Shown: piece after piece, positions 1 to 10,622 of the stretch
Layout of the letters: every line of letters starts with the position of its first letter
Position numbering within the stretch: position 1 is the stretch's first letter
Assembly: GCF_947172395.1 (NCBI RefSeq)
Contig: NC_069102.1
Span: 13,478,250-13,542,249, forward strand
Direction of reading: 5' to 3'
Length of the DNA stretch: 64,000 nucleotides
From: Bicyclus anynana
Lineage: Eukaryota > Arthropoda > Insecta > Lepidoptera > Nymphalidae
Notes under the pieces: model-generated
Seen by the model: the letters and a program-made list of their open reading frames with translations, nothing else
What the model was told of the DNA's origin: nothing
The model's database searches: none
Position numbers and translations under genes: made by a program

Positions 1-798
1 TTCGAAGTAACAATTGGAATACACTCAAACTGTTTACAACGATTCTTAAAATATAATTAAAGTTAAAAATATAAAGTGATTGTTGAAATTTCAGCTCTAG
101 ACAATAACTGCGTGAGATAATGAGATAGATACGGAGATTCTCAGGGCATGAGACTCGGCGGAGTGGGAGCTAGGTGACCTAGCCTGCACCTGGGCATTCT
201 TGTCTTACAAAACACACTTTGTTCCCTTGTATTACAAAACACATTTTGTTACTGCCGTGTTATGTAAAGCTAAACTTGATGTTTCCTATTGTTTCTAAGT
301 AAGTTAACCCAGAATTATAACGGACATATTTGTAAGAAATGTATTATTTACATAAAATATTCTTTAAAAAACCACGTAGGTATTCGAAGGTATGTAGTTA
401 TTATGTATATATTTTGTACTAGCGGATATCCGCGATTTCGTCTGCGTGAAAATCGATGTGAACTTTCAATTCCTATTTTAACCTTCTATATATATTTTTT
501 CTCGCGTTTTAGATAAAAAGTCTACTAATCATTTTACAATAAAAAAAATAACATGAACGATTTATATTAAAAAAAGTTCAACCCAATTTAAACCTCTGTA
601 GGAGTAATATTTTGAAAAATCTTGAATTACATTATTTTTAAAGAGACTGTTAGAGGCCCATATTTCCGGCGCCATCGAAAATATGGATCTCTCTTTCGTG
701 CCATCGTAACGAAAGAGTGTGTAATTTTGGATTTCGCTGCTATTGGTCTACAATATCTTTTTCTCTTCACGAGATAATTATGTTATTGATTAGTAAAT
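1..798. other. AT-rich non-coding stretch
   Basis: Apart from a short Helitron-like fragment at 418-475, I see no gene, RNA or clear repeat. The open frames here have no coding character. Confidence 0.5.
418..475 (-). mobile_element. Helitron-like (Lep1-type) fragment
   Basis: The sequence from TACTAGCGGATATCCGCG through TTCGTCTGCGTGAAAAT matches the CTAG-terminal end of the Helitron-like family that recurs through the window, read in reverse. Only about 60 bases remain. Confidence 0.5.
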
Positions 799-865
799 GG
801 GTCATGGTCGTGGGTCGTGGTAGTGGTTGTGGTCGTGGTCGTGGTCATGGTCGTGGTCGTGGTCA

Positions 866-897
<32 letters not shown>
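799..897. repeat. GGTCGT hexanucleotide microsatellite
   Basis: About 16 units of a GTGGTC-type hexamer, with a few GGTCAT variants. It opens two overlapping frames that would read as RG/HG or WS repeats, but these frames run into ordinary AT-rich DNA. I treat them as by-products of the tandem repeat, not as a gene. Confidence 0.85.
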
Positions 898-898
<1 letters not shown>

Positions 899-1139
899 AT
901 TATGTTTAGGAAACACTTCAGCACCTGGCGCTGCACTTGCAACAGTTTACATAACTCACGTGGATCTCGCAGGTATTTATTATGGAATTCCTATGAATCA
1001 CGGTTACTTATGTCACATAGCCAGCCGCTATGTCACACGGATGTAGATACACGCAGAAAAATCATGTTTTTAAATAAACATCGGAAAAATCATGATATTG
1101 CTGCAATATATATTTTATTTTAATTAATTATTTTTAAAA

Positions 1140-1290
1140 CTAGAGGACGCTTGCAACTTCATTTAGCGTAAAATTCAGTTTTTCACAAATCCCGCGGAAC
1201 CGTGGATTTTTCCGCGATGAAAAGTTTCCATCCCAAATTTCAGCCAAATCGCTTCAGTAGCCGCAGCGTAAAAGAGGAACAAACATACTT
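1140..1290 (-). mobile_element. Helitron-like element, second subfamily, partial
   Basis: It begins CTAGAGGACGC, has the internal blocks 'cccgcggaaccgtgga', 'tttttccgcgatgaaaag' and 'atttcagccaaatcg', and runs to 'gaggaacaaacatac'. The same order of blocks occurs at 47087-47299 and, on the other strand, at 63153-63358. Confidence 0.7.
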
Positions 1291-1472
1291 AATTTCTAGT
1301 TCTAATGTGTAGAAAAAAAGCCCATTTAATAACCTTTGATTCAAAATATAATCTTGTAGCAGTATCGACATAATAAATGTCTATTAACAATTTAGCTCAA
1401 GTATAATAAACAGATATGTTTTGTGACGTCTAAAACAAAGTATACAAAATAAATGTACGTATATTATAAGTT

Positions 1473-1480
1473 TGACGTCA
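1473..1480. promoter_or_regulatory. CRE palindrome TGACGTCA
   Basis: A perfect 8-base CREB/ATF site in AT-rich DNA. No gene start is recognisable beside it, so function is unproven. It is one of at least six in the window. Confidence 0.3.
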
Positions 1481-1718
1481 CAATTTGCTGACAATGTGAA
1501 GTTAGACCTTTGTGTTATTTGTACAGTTGTAAGATAGAATGTATTGCATTGTCATTGATTTTGTTTTATTATCCTTGATGTTGTGCGGGAAAACCGCTGC
1601 TTATTATTAATAGTGCATCGTCTATTATTACTATTTACAGGGACCAATTATTATCTAATTGACGTAATAATGCACGTATATTACAGCCTTTCATTATATA
1701 ACAACAACATATACATAC

Positions 1719-1842
1719 TACAGGCGCCAACAAAGTCCAAAATAAAATGTTGTTTGTTACTACATCTGCTTGTATGATTGTTTGTAAGTGATGTTTAAAC
1801 ATCACTTACAAAATAATGGGCTGATTTTCGTAAGGTAATCAC
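1719..1842 (+). repeat. Long direct repeat, left copy
   Basis: This block, starting TACAGGCGCCAACAAAG, is repeated at 2281-2394 with a handful of changes. The two copies sit on either side of a LINE tail. The left copy contains a 26-base perfect palindrome at 1784-1809, only half of which is present in the right copy. The pair may be a long target-site duplication or two copies of another repeat. Confidence 0.8.
1784..1809. repeat. 26-base perfect palindrome
   Basis: The left half GTAAGTGATGTTT is followed directly by its reverse complement AAACATCACTTAC. The sister direct repeat at 2281-2394 lacks the 'aagtgatgtt' part, so the palindrome was either completed in this copy or lost in the other. 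Confidence 0.85.
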
Positions 1843-1849
1843 TTTTCTT

Positions 1850-2257
1850 CTTCTTTCTAAGAAGGCTCAGAGTCACACAGCGGGCGATGGAACGACCTAC
1901 GCTCAGAGTATCTCTGCGTGATCGAATCAGAAATGAGGAGATCCGCAGAAGAACCATAGTCACCGACATACCTCAACGAGTCGCGAAGCTGAAGTGGCAA
2001 TGGGCGGGGCACATAGTTCTAAGAGCCGATGGACGTTGGGGTCCCTAGGTGCTGGAATGGCGACCCCGCACTACAAAGCGCAGTGTTGGTAGACCCCCCA
2101 CCAGGGACGAGGGACTGACGACATCAAGAATCAATCATCAATCGCAGGGATTCGCTAGATGCAGGTGGCTCAGTATCGTGATGTTTGGAAGACCCTACAA
2201 AAGCCTATGTCCTGCAGTGGACGTCCATCGGCTGATATGATGATGATGATGATGAAG
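1850..2257 (+). mobile_element. 5'-truncated LINE tail (RTE-like), degenerate
   Basis: This is the C-terminal end of a reverse-transcriptase ORF, matched block by block with the copy at 9565-9948. The reading frame would give RDRIRNEEIRRRT and later AKLKWQWAGHIV, RADGRWGP and LEWRPR, ending at a TGA followed by (ATG)n. An in-frame TAG replaces the usual Lys codon after RADGRWGP, and an indel follows the GRPPTR segment, so it is dead. The microsatellite tail is typical of RTE-type LINEs; the clade is inferred. Confidence 0.8.
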
Positions 2258-2280
2258 TATTGTTATGTATATGTATAATA

Positions 2281-2394
2281 TACAGGCGCCAACAAAGTCC
2301 AAAGAAAATGTTGTCTGTTACTACATTTGCTTGTATGATTGTTTGTTTAAACATCACTTACAAAATAATGGCATGATTTTTATGAGGTATTCAC
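2281..2394 (+). repeat. Long direct repeat, right copy
   Basis: Sister of 1719-1842, lying just after the LINE's (ATG)n tail. It shares the TACAGGCGCC start and the 'tacaaaataatgg' block near the end, but has only half of the palindrome. Confidence 0.8.
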
Positions 2395-3116
2395 GTTTCA
2401 GGAAACAGTTTAAGTGATAGTTATAAGTTACCTTACCGAAACATAAAGGCAGGTAATGGTACAAATTGATGCTTAATGTTGAGAGAGCATGTTTTTCATT
2501 CAATTTTCAAAATTTCAATGGGCATCTATCACGTATCACTTCTTCAACTCAAATCTATCACAAGATTTCGTCTAGTTGGAACGAAAATACGAAATATTGA
2601 TTATGTTTACCAAAAACTTTAAAAAATAACCTACTTTTTAAAATCACGAGGAATTTTCTTTTTTTTCATGCAAGGTTTACAGCTAATTTACCGTCGTATT
2701 ATGAGATGTGGTGAACAAATACCGCATTGCTGTCTGTACGTAACACCGTACACTTGCCGGCACTGCATCGTTCTTGACATTTCAGTGAAAAATTGGTGCA
2801 AAATGAAAAGGTTAAGGCTTCGTTTATACAGCTTTTCTTATAAGCTTCACCTGCCTGGCATAGTTCCTTGAAGGACTGCCAAAAACCCTGATTTCGTAAT
2901 GTCTACACTTTTGTATGCAATAAAGGCTTGCATTCGACTACAACTAAGTTGGAGCCCGCTTACCAAGAAGATGCTCATTCACTCTTGCTTTGAAGGTGTT
3001 TAAATTATAAGGGTCGAGTTTTTGCTGTATGAACTAGAAATGTCGATTGCAAATCGTTTTGTACGAGTTGCATGGACTCTGGACCGTTCGCAACGTCATG
3101 CTTGTTTGCACCAACT
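2395..3116. other. Non-coding stretch
   Basis: No gene, RNA or clear repeat is recognised here. Confidence 0.4.
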
Positions 3117-3470
3117 AGGCTGGGGTCTTTGGGCACACAAGAATTTGGGGCCCCTTTTGGAAAGTAAAAAAATGCTAACATTTTTTTACTAAGTCATACT
3201 TAGTACCATTTAACGATACCAAAAATAATAATGGATAGGTAATCAAATATAGTATGATATAATATGTCATTAATGATCTTAGAATGCTGCTTGTGTTTTG
3301 GTTCCGTATACGATAATGGTTTCTTTTAGGATTTCCGTTGAGCAAAATCTTCTATTTGGTATATCCTTAAAGCCAATATTTTGAAGGATAGGTATTGATA
3401 TTGTCAGTCTTTCGGGGCCCCCTAAGAATGGGGGTCCTGGGCAAGGGCCCCGTGTGCCCTTATGGTAAGA
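3117..3470. mobile_element. Possible DNA-transposon remnant with GGGGCCCC ends
   Basis: The left side has 'gggcacac' then 'ggggcccc'. The right side has 'ggggccccc', 'gggcaagggccccg' and 'gtgtgccc', that is, the same words inverted about 300 bases apart. This resembles the ends of an eroded hAT-type element, but no target duplication is clear. Confidence 0.25.
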
Positions 3471-4049
3471 TTAAAGACAGATATCTTTCTTTCTTTCACT
3501 TGTTACAATCCTCGCATATCTCCCTTCTATACCCATCAATCCTTTCATACAATATCGTGTATCTATACAATACCGTGGGTTTAGGGTAAATTATAGTTTT
3601 ATTTCTAATTTATGAGCATCAAACATTGCCGAGGTTCGTACCGCGGTGCGTGTCGGGTATTGGTAGTGTCGCATGCATCACGAGCGAGCGCGCTATCGGC
3701 TCTGATCGACATACACGATTGTGAAATTAATTACTACCCGCATTTATTGCTGCTGTAAACACGTAAAAGCTAACTCTTTTAGCGTCAATTCTAGATGGAT
3801 TTTGGATTTTCTGTGTGTTCTGACATGTTTACATCGTTTATGGTTGTAGAAAATAGTAATGACACTTCAAAGCATTTTTCACTTTAATTTTGATAAAAAA
3901 TGATAGGCTTTAGTAAATACAGATAGTTCTGGAAACATAACAAATATGGTCTGAGCATATTTCGGACACTATCGATTTCATTTGTCCCTCTTAGTCAGTT
4001 TTGAGGTTCATAGCTACAAGTGGCTTTGGGTCTCACAAGAGGACATGCG
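3471..4049. other. Non-coding stretch
   Basis: It holds a short TTTC run near 3488 and otherwise nothing I can name. Confidence 0.35.
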
Positions 4050-4512
4050 ATAGAGCTGTGAATATACTTCGATCGAATCAGAATTGAGGAGATCCGCAGA
4101 AAAACCAAAATCACAGACATAACAATGATCCAAAGTCAACTAGTCACGGAACTGAAGTGCTGAAGGGCGGGGCAAATTATTTAGTTCGAAGAGATGATGA
4201 ACTTTGGAGTCTCAAGGTGTTAAAGTAGCGACCCTCCATTTGATAATGCAGAAAATTGCAAAGTTGGTCGATCCTTATTAGCGGTATTAGTATTACCTCA
4301 AACGACTCGTCGAAGAACTGATGGACTTTGTAGTCTCAGTTTGTTAAACTAGCGACCGTCCAATGGATAATGCAAAAAATTGCAAAGTTGGTCGATCCTT
4401 ATTAGCGGTATTAGGGAACCCCAAGCGACTAGAGACCGTGGTGATTGGAAGTCATTGCCAGAGTAGATGGTCCAGCAATAGACGTCACATCCATTGGCTG
4501 ATGATTATGTAG
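4050..4512 (+). mobile_element. Highly degenerate LINE tail with an internal duplication
   Basis: The words 'gatcgaatcagaa', 'gaggagatccgcagaa', 'gggcggggca' and 'ccattggctgatgat' follow the order of the LINE tail at 9565-9948, but frameshifts are numerous. Within it, 4187-4290 is duplicated at 4311-4413 with a period of about 124 bases; both copies end in 'ccttattagcggtattag'. This is an old copy of the family. Confidence 0.65.
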
Positions 4513-4990
4513 ATGAGTCAGTTTTCAACAGAGAGAGAGAAAGGGAGGGAGAGGTGGTATGCATAAACAGTGGTATATTCACACAGAGACGAGTTTGAAC
4601 ACCACGGATTTGCATTCTGCTAGAATCCGTCCACGAGTTTCTCGACATAAAAAGTTTTCAATAGATAACATCATAATGATACAAAGCGATGCAAATACGA
4701 TGTTCCGTCGAAGCCTGCCGTGTGGTACAACAATTTAATCGTTTCAAAATTACTTTCGCGCAGAAATGCACTTTGCATTTCTATCGTTAATTGAGCGAAA
4801 TTACTTGTGTTCCGGGAAATCTTTATGGCTTATTAAATGTGCTAAGCACCGTGTAATAACTGACATCGCAAATTTCATCGTGTTTGCATAAAGTACCAAA
4901 ATTATTGTTTTTACACCTTTTAGTTAGGAATTAGTTCTATCGACCATTTATTTGTAGGAAGTTTTTTTTTGTTATTTATAAGTATTAGTT

Positions 4991-5195
4991 ATGTTTAAAA
5001 ACCAAAGTCATCGACATAGCTCAACGGGTCGCAAAGCTGAAAAGCTGATCTTTACTATGGCTGAAGTGGCAATGGGCGGGGCACATAGTTCGACGAGCCG
5101 ATGGACGTTGGGGTCCCAAGGGGCTGGAAGTGCGATCAGGCAAGACAGCACAGTGTTGGTCGAGCCTCCAAAGTGGACAGTCGACATTTGACAAC
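4991..5195 (+). mobile_element. LINE tail fragment
   Basis: It corresponds to the TKVxDIAQRVAKL, MGGAHS and 'cgatggacgttggggtccc' part of the LINE tail, with an insertion after the AKL segment and loss of the final part. The open frames on both strands are remnants of the element, not genes. Confidence 0.65.
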
Positions 5196-6983
5196 GACGG
5201 GATTTGTGGAAAATTTAATTTTGCGCGGTTGAAATCGCGGACATCTGCTATATTAATTATTATAATTAAATAAACTAAGCGACGTAACAATTAACCACTA
5301 ATCGCTGCTTAAGAACTTAATCCGCAGAATACATAATAGTACAAGCTTAAGCCAAGATTGAGTATTCGGATACATTTTAATAAAAATGTTTTAGTAACGT
5401 TTGATTTGTAGTTTCGAGTTAATTTCTTGGCAAATTAAACCATTTGATTGTAAATATTAAGTATGTATAATTGTATATTTTCGTTTTTATAATGTAAGCG
5501 GTCAGGTGATGTAGTTTTACAAGTTTTGTACCTAAATTAATAAGGTTTAATTAGAACATTTACTCGGAATTACCCTACAAATAATAAAAAGCGGCCTTTA
5601 CAGACCTAATCAAGTTCCTAGGTCATTCACGAAAAAATTACAGGAAACCCGAAATAAAAGTGTATGTAAAAACATTTTTTTCGTGAAAAATAGTTTGTAA
5701 TAAGCAGTAATTTTCATACAATCTAGATTTTTACAAAATGCCTAGTGATTTTATTACAACTACCCCAAAATTAGGTACCATCAATTACGCTGGCGGTGCG
5801 TGGAGGGCTTTTTGAAAAGAGGGTTAACTGCTTTCGACCTAAATCTTTATCGCTTCCGGTCGGGGTTGTTCCCTCCTCAGGCACTTACGATAGCCCTCTG
5901 CGACCGTTCCGATAGCCCATTTGATTTATTGACTCGCAACTGTTGGGGTCAACGAACTGGACATGGAAATTCAGTAGAAATTCACGTTCCATACATTGGC
6001 AACGTGAAAGGTTTATTGTATCAGGTGTTTGAATAATTTGGCTTGTGTAATTTGAGTTAGCAATAAGTTCGTTTTCCGTTGTTGCTTAATAGTCGTACTA
6101 AAGCAAATACTAGTAAATATTTTAAAGATTCAATTTTAAAGAACGAATATCAAGAAACAAAGAAGAAGAATTATTTTATGGATCTGAAAAAACCTCTACG
6201 TAGGGAACGCACTGGCCACCCCTCCGATTTTCTTTCTTTTCTTTGATTTGTCCATTGTAATTTTTTACTATTTTTTTTATGCTCACTGTTATATTTTTGT
6301 AACTCTATGGCAAATTTATCCTGATTGATACTCATCAGTGATTAAGTCGTCTATTTTATGTCAAATGAAAGCTCGTTTTTGCCTAATATAACTGTTTTAG
6401 TTTGCCTTTCATCTACATAGTTCATGGTTTCCTAGATTTTGTATGAAAAATGGGTCTGCCTCAATTTAATTTAATTTAACTAATTATTTTTATATAAAAT
6501 AACTTTAATATTTGCCATGTGTCCCTGCAAATATAGCCTATATTATAATAGTACTATAGATAGTGTTATCTATCATTTATTTCTCATCACTAATGAATAA
6601 CTGATGAGGGTATTTACTTCTAATGCCGGATCCTAGACCAATATTAATTAACCATTACAAAATTCATCAAGTTTAGTAAGTTAGTTGAAATATGTCGAAA
6701 AAAATTCAACCCTTTAATATCCACGAAGACTTATGGCTACGAACCCATCGATGAAGTGATGGGGCATTGTGTGGAGGGTGTAATTGGCGAGTATCCTGCG
6801 GAACTGCGATAGTATCGCGGAACCCTCCACTTGTGGCTAGCAGGCGCGTGACAAGAGGGTATGCATAAACATGGTACTTTATAGGTTTGTAGAACAGTTA
6901 CCCCGTATACGAGTATTTGAGCTTTTGATGTCTCAATCTTCACACAAGAAGTAGAATTAATAGTTTTATGTAATGATATTACT
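5196..6983. other. Long non-coding stretch
   Basis: About 1.8 kb of AT-rich DNA. I see no exon with splice signals, no tRNA and no repeat family that I can name. The 78-codon frame at 5800-6036 starts with a non-ATG codon and has no coding character. Confidence 0.4.
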
Positions 6984-7190
6984 AAAAAATTAAATATCAC
7001 GTGTCTAAAACGGTGAAGGAAAAACATCGTGAGGAAACCTGCATACCTGAGGATTTTCTTAATTCTCTACGTGTGTGAAGTCTGCCAATCCGCATTGGGC
7101 CAGCGCGGTGGATTTATTGGCCTAAATCCTCTCATTCTAAGAGGAGACTCGTGCTCAGCAGTAAGCCAAATATGGGTAGACAATGATGAT
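6984..7190 (+). mobile_element. tRNA-type SINE, family B, 5'-truncated
   Basis: The body has 'aaatatcacgtgtct', 'ggtgaaggaaaaacatcg', 'gaggaaacctgcatacc', 'attgggccagcg' and 'agcagtaagccaaatatg'. The same order is in the complete copy at 8587-8897. The tRNA-like head is missing. Confidence 0.75.
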
Positions 7191-7200
7191 TGGAAATAAT

Positions 7201-7285
7201 AATAATTTAAAGAGTAACTGTTGAGTTTATAGCCGGTTCTTCAACGTTTTAAAATCACTTGCGAGCTAAACTTCAAGTAGGCATC
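7201..7285 (+). mobile_element. Retroelement 3'-end fragment
   Basis: The run 'agagtaactgttgagttt' then 'gccggttcttc' and 'cttcaagtagg' matches the 3'-end sequence better preserved at 48280-48465. Confidence 0.45.
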
Positions 7286-7521
7286 TAAACAAATTGTAAT
7301 TACATTTGATTTTGCTTTTTTCTACAAAATTTTTGAATTCATTTAATTCTCATGAATAGTCAAACCAATCTAAAAGTATACTCATTCAAACAAAAAAAGA
7401 ATTTTCAGAATTGGTTAATAAATGACGAAGTTACGAGGTGACAAACATTAAAAGAACTGCGAAGTGTTGCTATATTTAAGGTAATGGTTTACTAACCATC
7501 AAGTAATCTTGGTCCGGCAAC

Positions 7522-7833
7522 TTTTTTAAATCTTTACAAGTTAGCGCTTGACTACAATCTCACCTGATGATAAGTGATGATGCAGTCTAATATGGAACCG
7601 CTTCCATATTGTTAGTAGGAGGATGAAAATCCACACCTTTTCCGGTTTCTATACGGCATCGTACCGGAACGCTAAATCGCTTGGCGGTACGTCTTTGCCG
7701 GTAGGGTAACTAGCCGAAGCATCCCACCAGCCTGGAAAAATTAAGGAAATCCCAATCTGCCCAGCCGGGGATCGAACCCAGGACCTCCGTTTTGTAAATC
7801 CACCGCGCATACCACTGCGCCACGGAGGCCGTC
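7522..7833 (-). mobile_element. tRNA-headed SINE, family A, full length
   Basis: Read on the minus strand it begins GACGGCCTCCGTGGCGCAGT, with an A-box-like 'TGGCGCAGTGGTATG' and a B-box 'GGGTTCGATCCCCGG'. It continues through 'gggatgcttcggctagt', 'accgccaagcgatttagcg' and 'cagtctaa'-type blocks to 'acttgtaaagatttaaaa'. It abuts the LIM exon's 3' intron. Nine copies of this family occur in the window. Confidence 0.85.
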
Positions 7834-7887
7834 AATTATAATCTATAACTAATAGTTGCAAATAACGATATTGAAAAAAAAACTTAC

Positions 7888-8107
7888 TTCGTCACACGCA
7901 GAACACCGCGGCTTTAGGTTCTCGGCATGGTGTCGGCCACAGTAGAGCCGGTTGTCCTTCCAGAAGTACACGAGGTCGACCAGCAGCTCCTGGCACGTGG
8001 CACACACGAAGCACGCCGGGTGCCAGCGTGCCGCCGGGCCAGCTCGTGCCGCCGACACGCACATGTCACCAGCTGACATAGACTCCTCGCACTGTGGACA
8101 AATAATA
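7888..8107 (-). CDS. Internal exon encoding a LIM domain (Prickle/Testin-type LIM1)
   Basis: One 220-base exon of a longer gene. On the minus strand the acceptor is ...CTTCTTACAAG at 8108 and the donor is GACGAA|GTAAGTT after 7888. The exon enters in phase 1 and leaves in phase 0. It encodes 73 residues with every LIM ligand: CPQC, then H and C of WHPAC, then C of FVC, C of ATC, and CGRH, with spacing C-x2-C-x22-H-x2-C-x2-C-x2-C-x17-C-x2-H. It ends PRCSACDE, the start of a second LIM domain. The ELLVD..YF and GRHH..xxLKPRCSACDE arrangement is that of the PET-LIM proteins Prickle and Testin, which act in planar polarity or at actin adhesions. The YFWK motif leans to Testin and LKPRCSACDE to Prickle, so I leave the symbol open. 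The GC-rich third positions stand out from the AT-rich flanks. An alternative acceptor at 8092 would remove the CPQ of the first zinc knuckle. No PET or LIM2-3 exon was recognised. Confidence 0.88.
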
Positions 8108-8204
8108 CTTGTAAGAAGTTGTTCGTGAGATGAAAATCCTTAATTATAGTCTTCAAATCTTTAGAGACTTCGTAATATAGGTTATTCTCTATTTTTTTTT
8201 TATT

Positions 8205-8480
8205 CTTTATTTTTTTGCCTGGAGTTGGAAAGTTGGCGGTGTTGGTACACCCCCGTGCCTCGGAGAGCACGTAAAGCCGTCGGTCCTGCGTCTGATCTCT
8301 CACCGGTCGTGTCGGTCTGCTATCCCATCGAATTTCGAGAATGAGGGAAGAGAGATTGCACCTGTGCTTGCGCATACACTTGTGCACTATAACATCTCCT
8401 GCGTACATGGTTAATCTCACCATGAGATTAGCCGCTGTGACCGAAAAGTCGGTCGGAGCATATTATTATTATTATTCTCT
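8205..8480 (+). mobile_element. SINE-like retroelement with a (TTA)n tail
   Basis: It contains 'gttggcggtgttggtaca', 'gtgcctcggagagcacgt' and 'aaagccgtcggtcctg', and ends 'gtcggtcggagcat' followed by TTA repeats. The 'cggagagcac' block also occurs near 16380 and 37100, as expected of a dispersed family. It lies in the intron just upstream of the LIM exon, on the opposite strand. Confidence 0.65.
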
Positions 8481-8586
8481 ATTTTGGTCTTTATTATCAA
8501 CCTATTAAAATAAATAACAAATCAATTGAAAAAATGTCATCTACATACTATATGACTATAAGATAACCACCAATAAGCTCAAAGAT

Positions 8587-8897
8587 GAGCCTTGATAGCC
8601 CAGTGGATATGACCTCTGCCTCCGATTCTGGAGGGTGTGGGTTCGAATCCGGTCCGGGGCATGCACCTCCAACCTTTCAGTTGTGTGCATTTTAAGAAAT
8701 TAAACATCACGTGTCTCAAACTGTGAAGGAAAACATCGTGAGGAAACCTGCATACCAGAAAATTTTCTTAATTATCTGCGTTTGTGAAATCTGCCAATTC
8801 GCATTGGGCCAGCGTGATGGACTATTGGCCTAACCCCTCTGACTTTGAGAAGAGACTCGAGCTCAGCAGTGAGCCGAATATGGGTTGATAACGAACG
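8587..8897 (+). mobile_element. tRNA-headed SINE, family B, complete
   Basis: The head has an A-box-like 'tagcccagtggatatgacc' and a B-box 'gggttcgaatccgg'. The body follows with 'gcacctccaacctttcag', 'cacgtgtctcaaactgtg', 'gaggaaacctgcatacc', 'cgcattgggccagcg' and 'cagtgagccgaatatggg'. It is the best copy of this family here and serves as reference for those at 6984, 22757, 31775 and 38010. Confidence 0.85.
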
Positions 8898-9564
8898 AAG
8901 CTCAAAGAATAATAAATCTTGCATCCAGAGGAGTAATAGCGACAGGGTGTTATGCTTTTGCTTATGGGTGAACGATTACGTGGTTTATATTTTCTCTTAA
9001 AATTAGATTTTATAAATATTCAATTCGTATGTAAATCGGTACTGAGATTTTCGGGATACTGAAAAAAAATTACAAAATTATTTTAAGTTTACAGGGCGCA
9101 TGATAAGTTCATGGGCGCGGAATATTTAAAAGGTCATCCACTTTTGTAAATTAAACGCTTAATTGTTTTTTAAAGTATGACCCTAATAGTTCGTTAACAC
9201 TTTAAAGTCACGCAATAATTGTTTCAGGCACGACACGTCACGGTATGACATGACAATAAATCACTGCAAATCAAATGTGGTCTCCAAGTTTTAGAATGAT
9301 ATTCTTATTTTAGAAGGAAATACATTCCATATTATGGTAGCTAGATTGCCTCATTTTATGAAGGATGGAAATTGGTTAGTCCATAATTCTACGGAAGCCA
9401 ATTATAGAGTTTTGGTGTTTAACTATGGAAGATAGCAGGATTTAAGGGTCTAGGTCTCGTTGCACCATGAGCAGGTGAGGTTGGCAGTTTGCAAGATTGA
9501 CAGGCACAATATCCTTCCCTCACATACCTTACAGTGATTGCCTACTATAAATACAAAACTCGCC
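8898..9564. other. Non-coding stretch
   Basis: Nothing recognisable beyond AT-rich DNA. Confidence 0.4.
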
Positions 9565-9948
9565 AACTATGGGCCTCATAAGAAAGTTCAGAGTCACACA
9601 GCGGGCGATAGAACGAGCTATGCTAGGAGTATCTCTGCGTGATCGAATCAGAAATGAGGAGACCCGTCGAAGAACCAAAGTTACCGACATAGCTCAACGA
9701 GTCGCGAAGCTGAAGTGGCAACGGGAGGGGCACATAGTTCGAAGAGCCGATGGTCGTTGGGATCCCACGGTGCTGGAATGACGACCCCGTATTAGAAAGC
9801 GCGACCCCCCACTAGGTGGATTGATGACATCAAACGAATTGCAGGGTTTTGCTGGATGCAGGCGGCTCAGGATCGTGATGTTTGGAAGTCCATACAAAAG
9901 GAATGTCCTGCAGTGGACGTCCATCGGCTGATATGATGATGATGATGA
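9565..9948 (+). mobile_element. LINE tail (RTE-like), best reading frame
   Basis: The frame from 9569 reads VTQRAIERAMLGVSL, RDRIRNEETRRRTK and VTDIAQRVAKLKWQ, then GHIVRRADGRWDPTVLE, before a TGA in place of the usual Trp of LEWRPR. The frame of the family then continues with frameshifts to QAAQDRDVWKS and a stop, followed by (ATG)n at about 9931. This is the C-terminal end of a non-LTR endonuclease/reverse-transcriptase ORF; the catalytic domain is absent. Other copies lie at 1850, 4050, 4991, 39729, 46387 and 51969. Confidence 0.85.
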
Positions 9949-10493
9949 TAAATAAAAAAAAAATATTTGGCGTTCGGGTTTCACTTAACCCATTTAGTAA
10001 GTCATTGAGTCTTCTGTAATAGAATATGCGGTATGTGTGTAAGTTTGTATTGTTCACATTGTAAACAATTCATGAAGCGTACTCGACCTTAATTATCAGA
10101 GCATAATGACATTATTTGGGCTGGTGTGGTGCTGGTGTGACATGGTGAACAATGGAAGGCCTCGCTCCTAATCCGGGGTCATAGGACCTTATCGGAATTC
10201 AAGCTAGTTTTTTTTTTATTTTTTTTAGCGACTGGCGTTCTTGTAGATTTTGCACTTTTTATTGTTGTTTTTTTTTTAAATTTAGGATTTTATGTTTTCT
10301 TTATTTGCTCAGATCCGTGTAGGCTTGCGTGCCATGGCATACCTCGTGAAGACAAAGACATATTGTCGACCAATAGGCGGATTGATCACTCTTTTGTCTA
10401 ATTGAAACGGGAGATACAATATTTCCGATCTGGCCCCTATCGGTCGAGTAGTATCCTTTTCTCTTTACGAGTTGATAATAATTATGTCATGAA
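9949..10493. other. Non-coding stretch
   Basis: It has T-rich runs near 10210 and 10270, and no gene or repeat I can name. Confidence 0.4.
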
Positions 10494-10622
10494 ACGCATC
10501 TTAGGCATATTTCTCAATGAATAGCCTAATAAACACTGAAATAGTTTTTTCAATTGGAGTCAGTATTGCCTGAGATTAGCGCGTTCAAACAAACAAACTC
10601 TCCAGGTTTATAATATTAGTGT
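10494..10622 (-). mobile_element. Helitron-like (Lep1-type) fragment
   Basis: It retains 'gagattagcgcgttcaaa' and 'aaactctccaggtttataat' followed by 'attagtgtag', the TC-terminal end of the family in reverse. The CTAG end is lost. Confidence 0.65.

Noticed and set aside
717..1123. Two overlapping frames coding for Gly-Arg and Trp-Ser repeats
   Set aside because: Both arise from the GGTCGT microsatellite, lack splice or homology support and run on into non-coding DNA.
7914..8423. 169-codon minus-strand frame overlapping the LIM exon
   Set aside because: It reads the exon in the wrong frame and runs through an intron and a SINE-like element.
9694..9984. 96-codon minus-strand frame
   Set aside because: Antisense shadow of the LINE tail on the plus strand.
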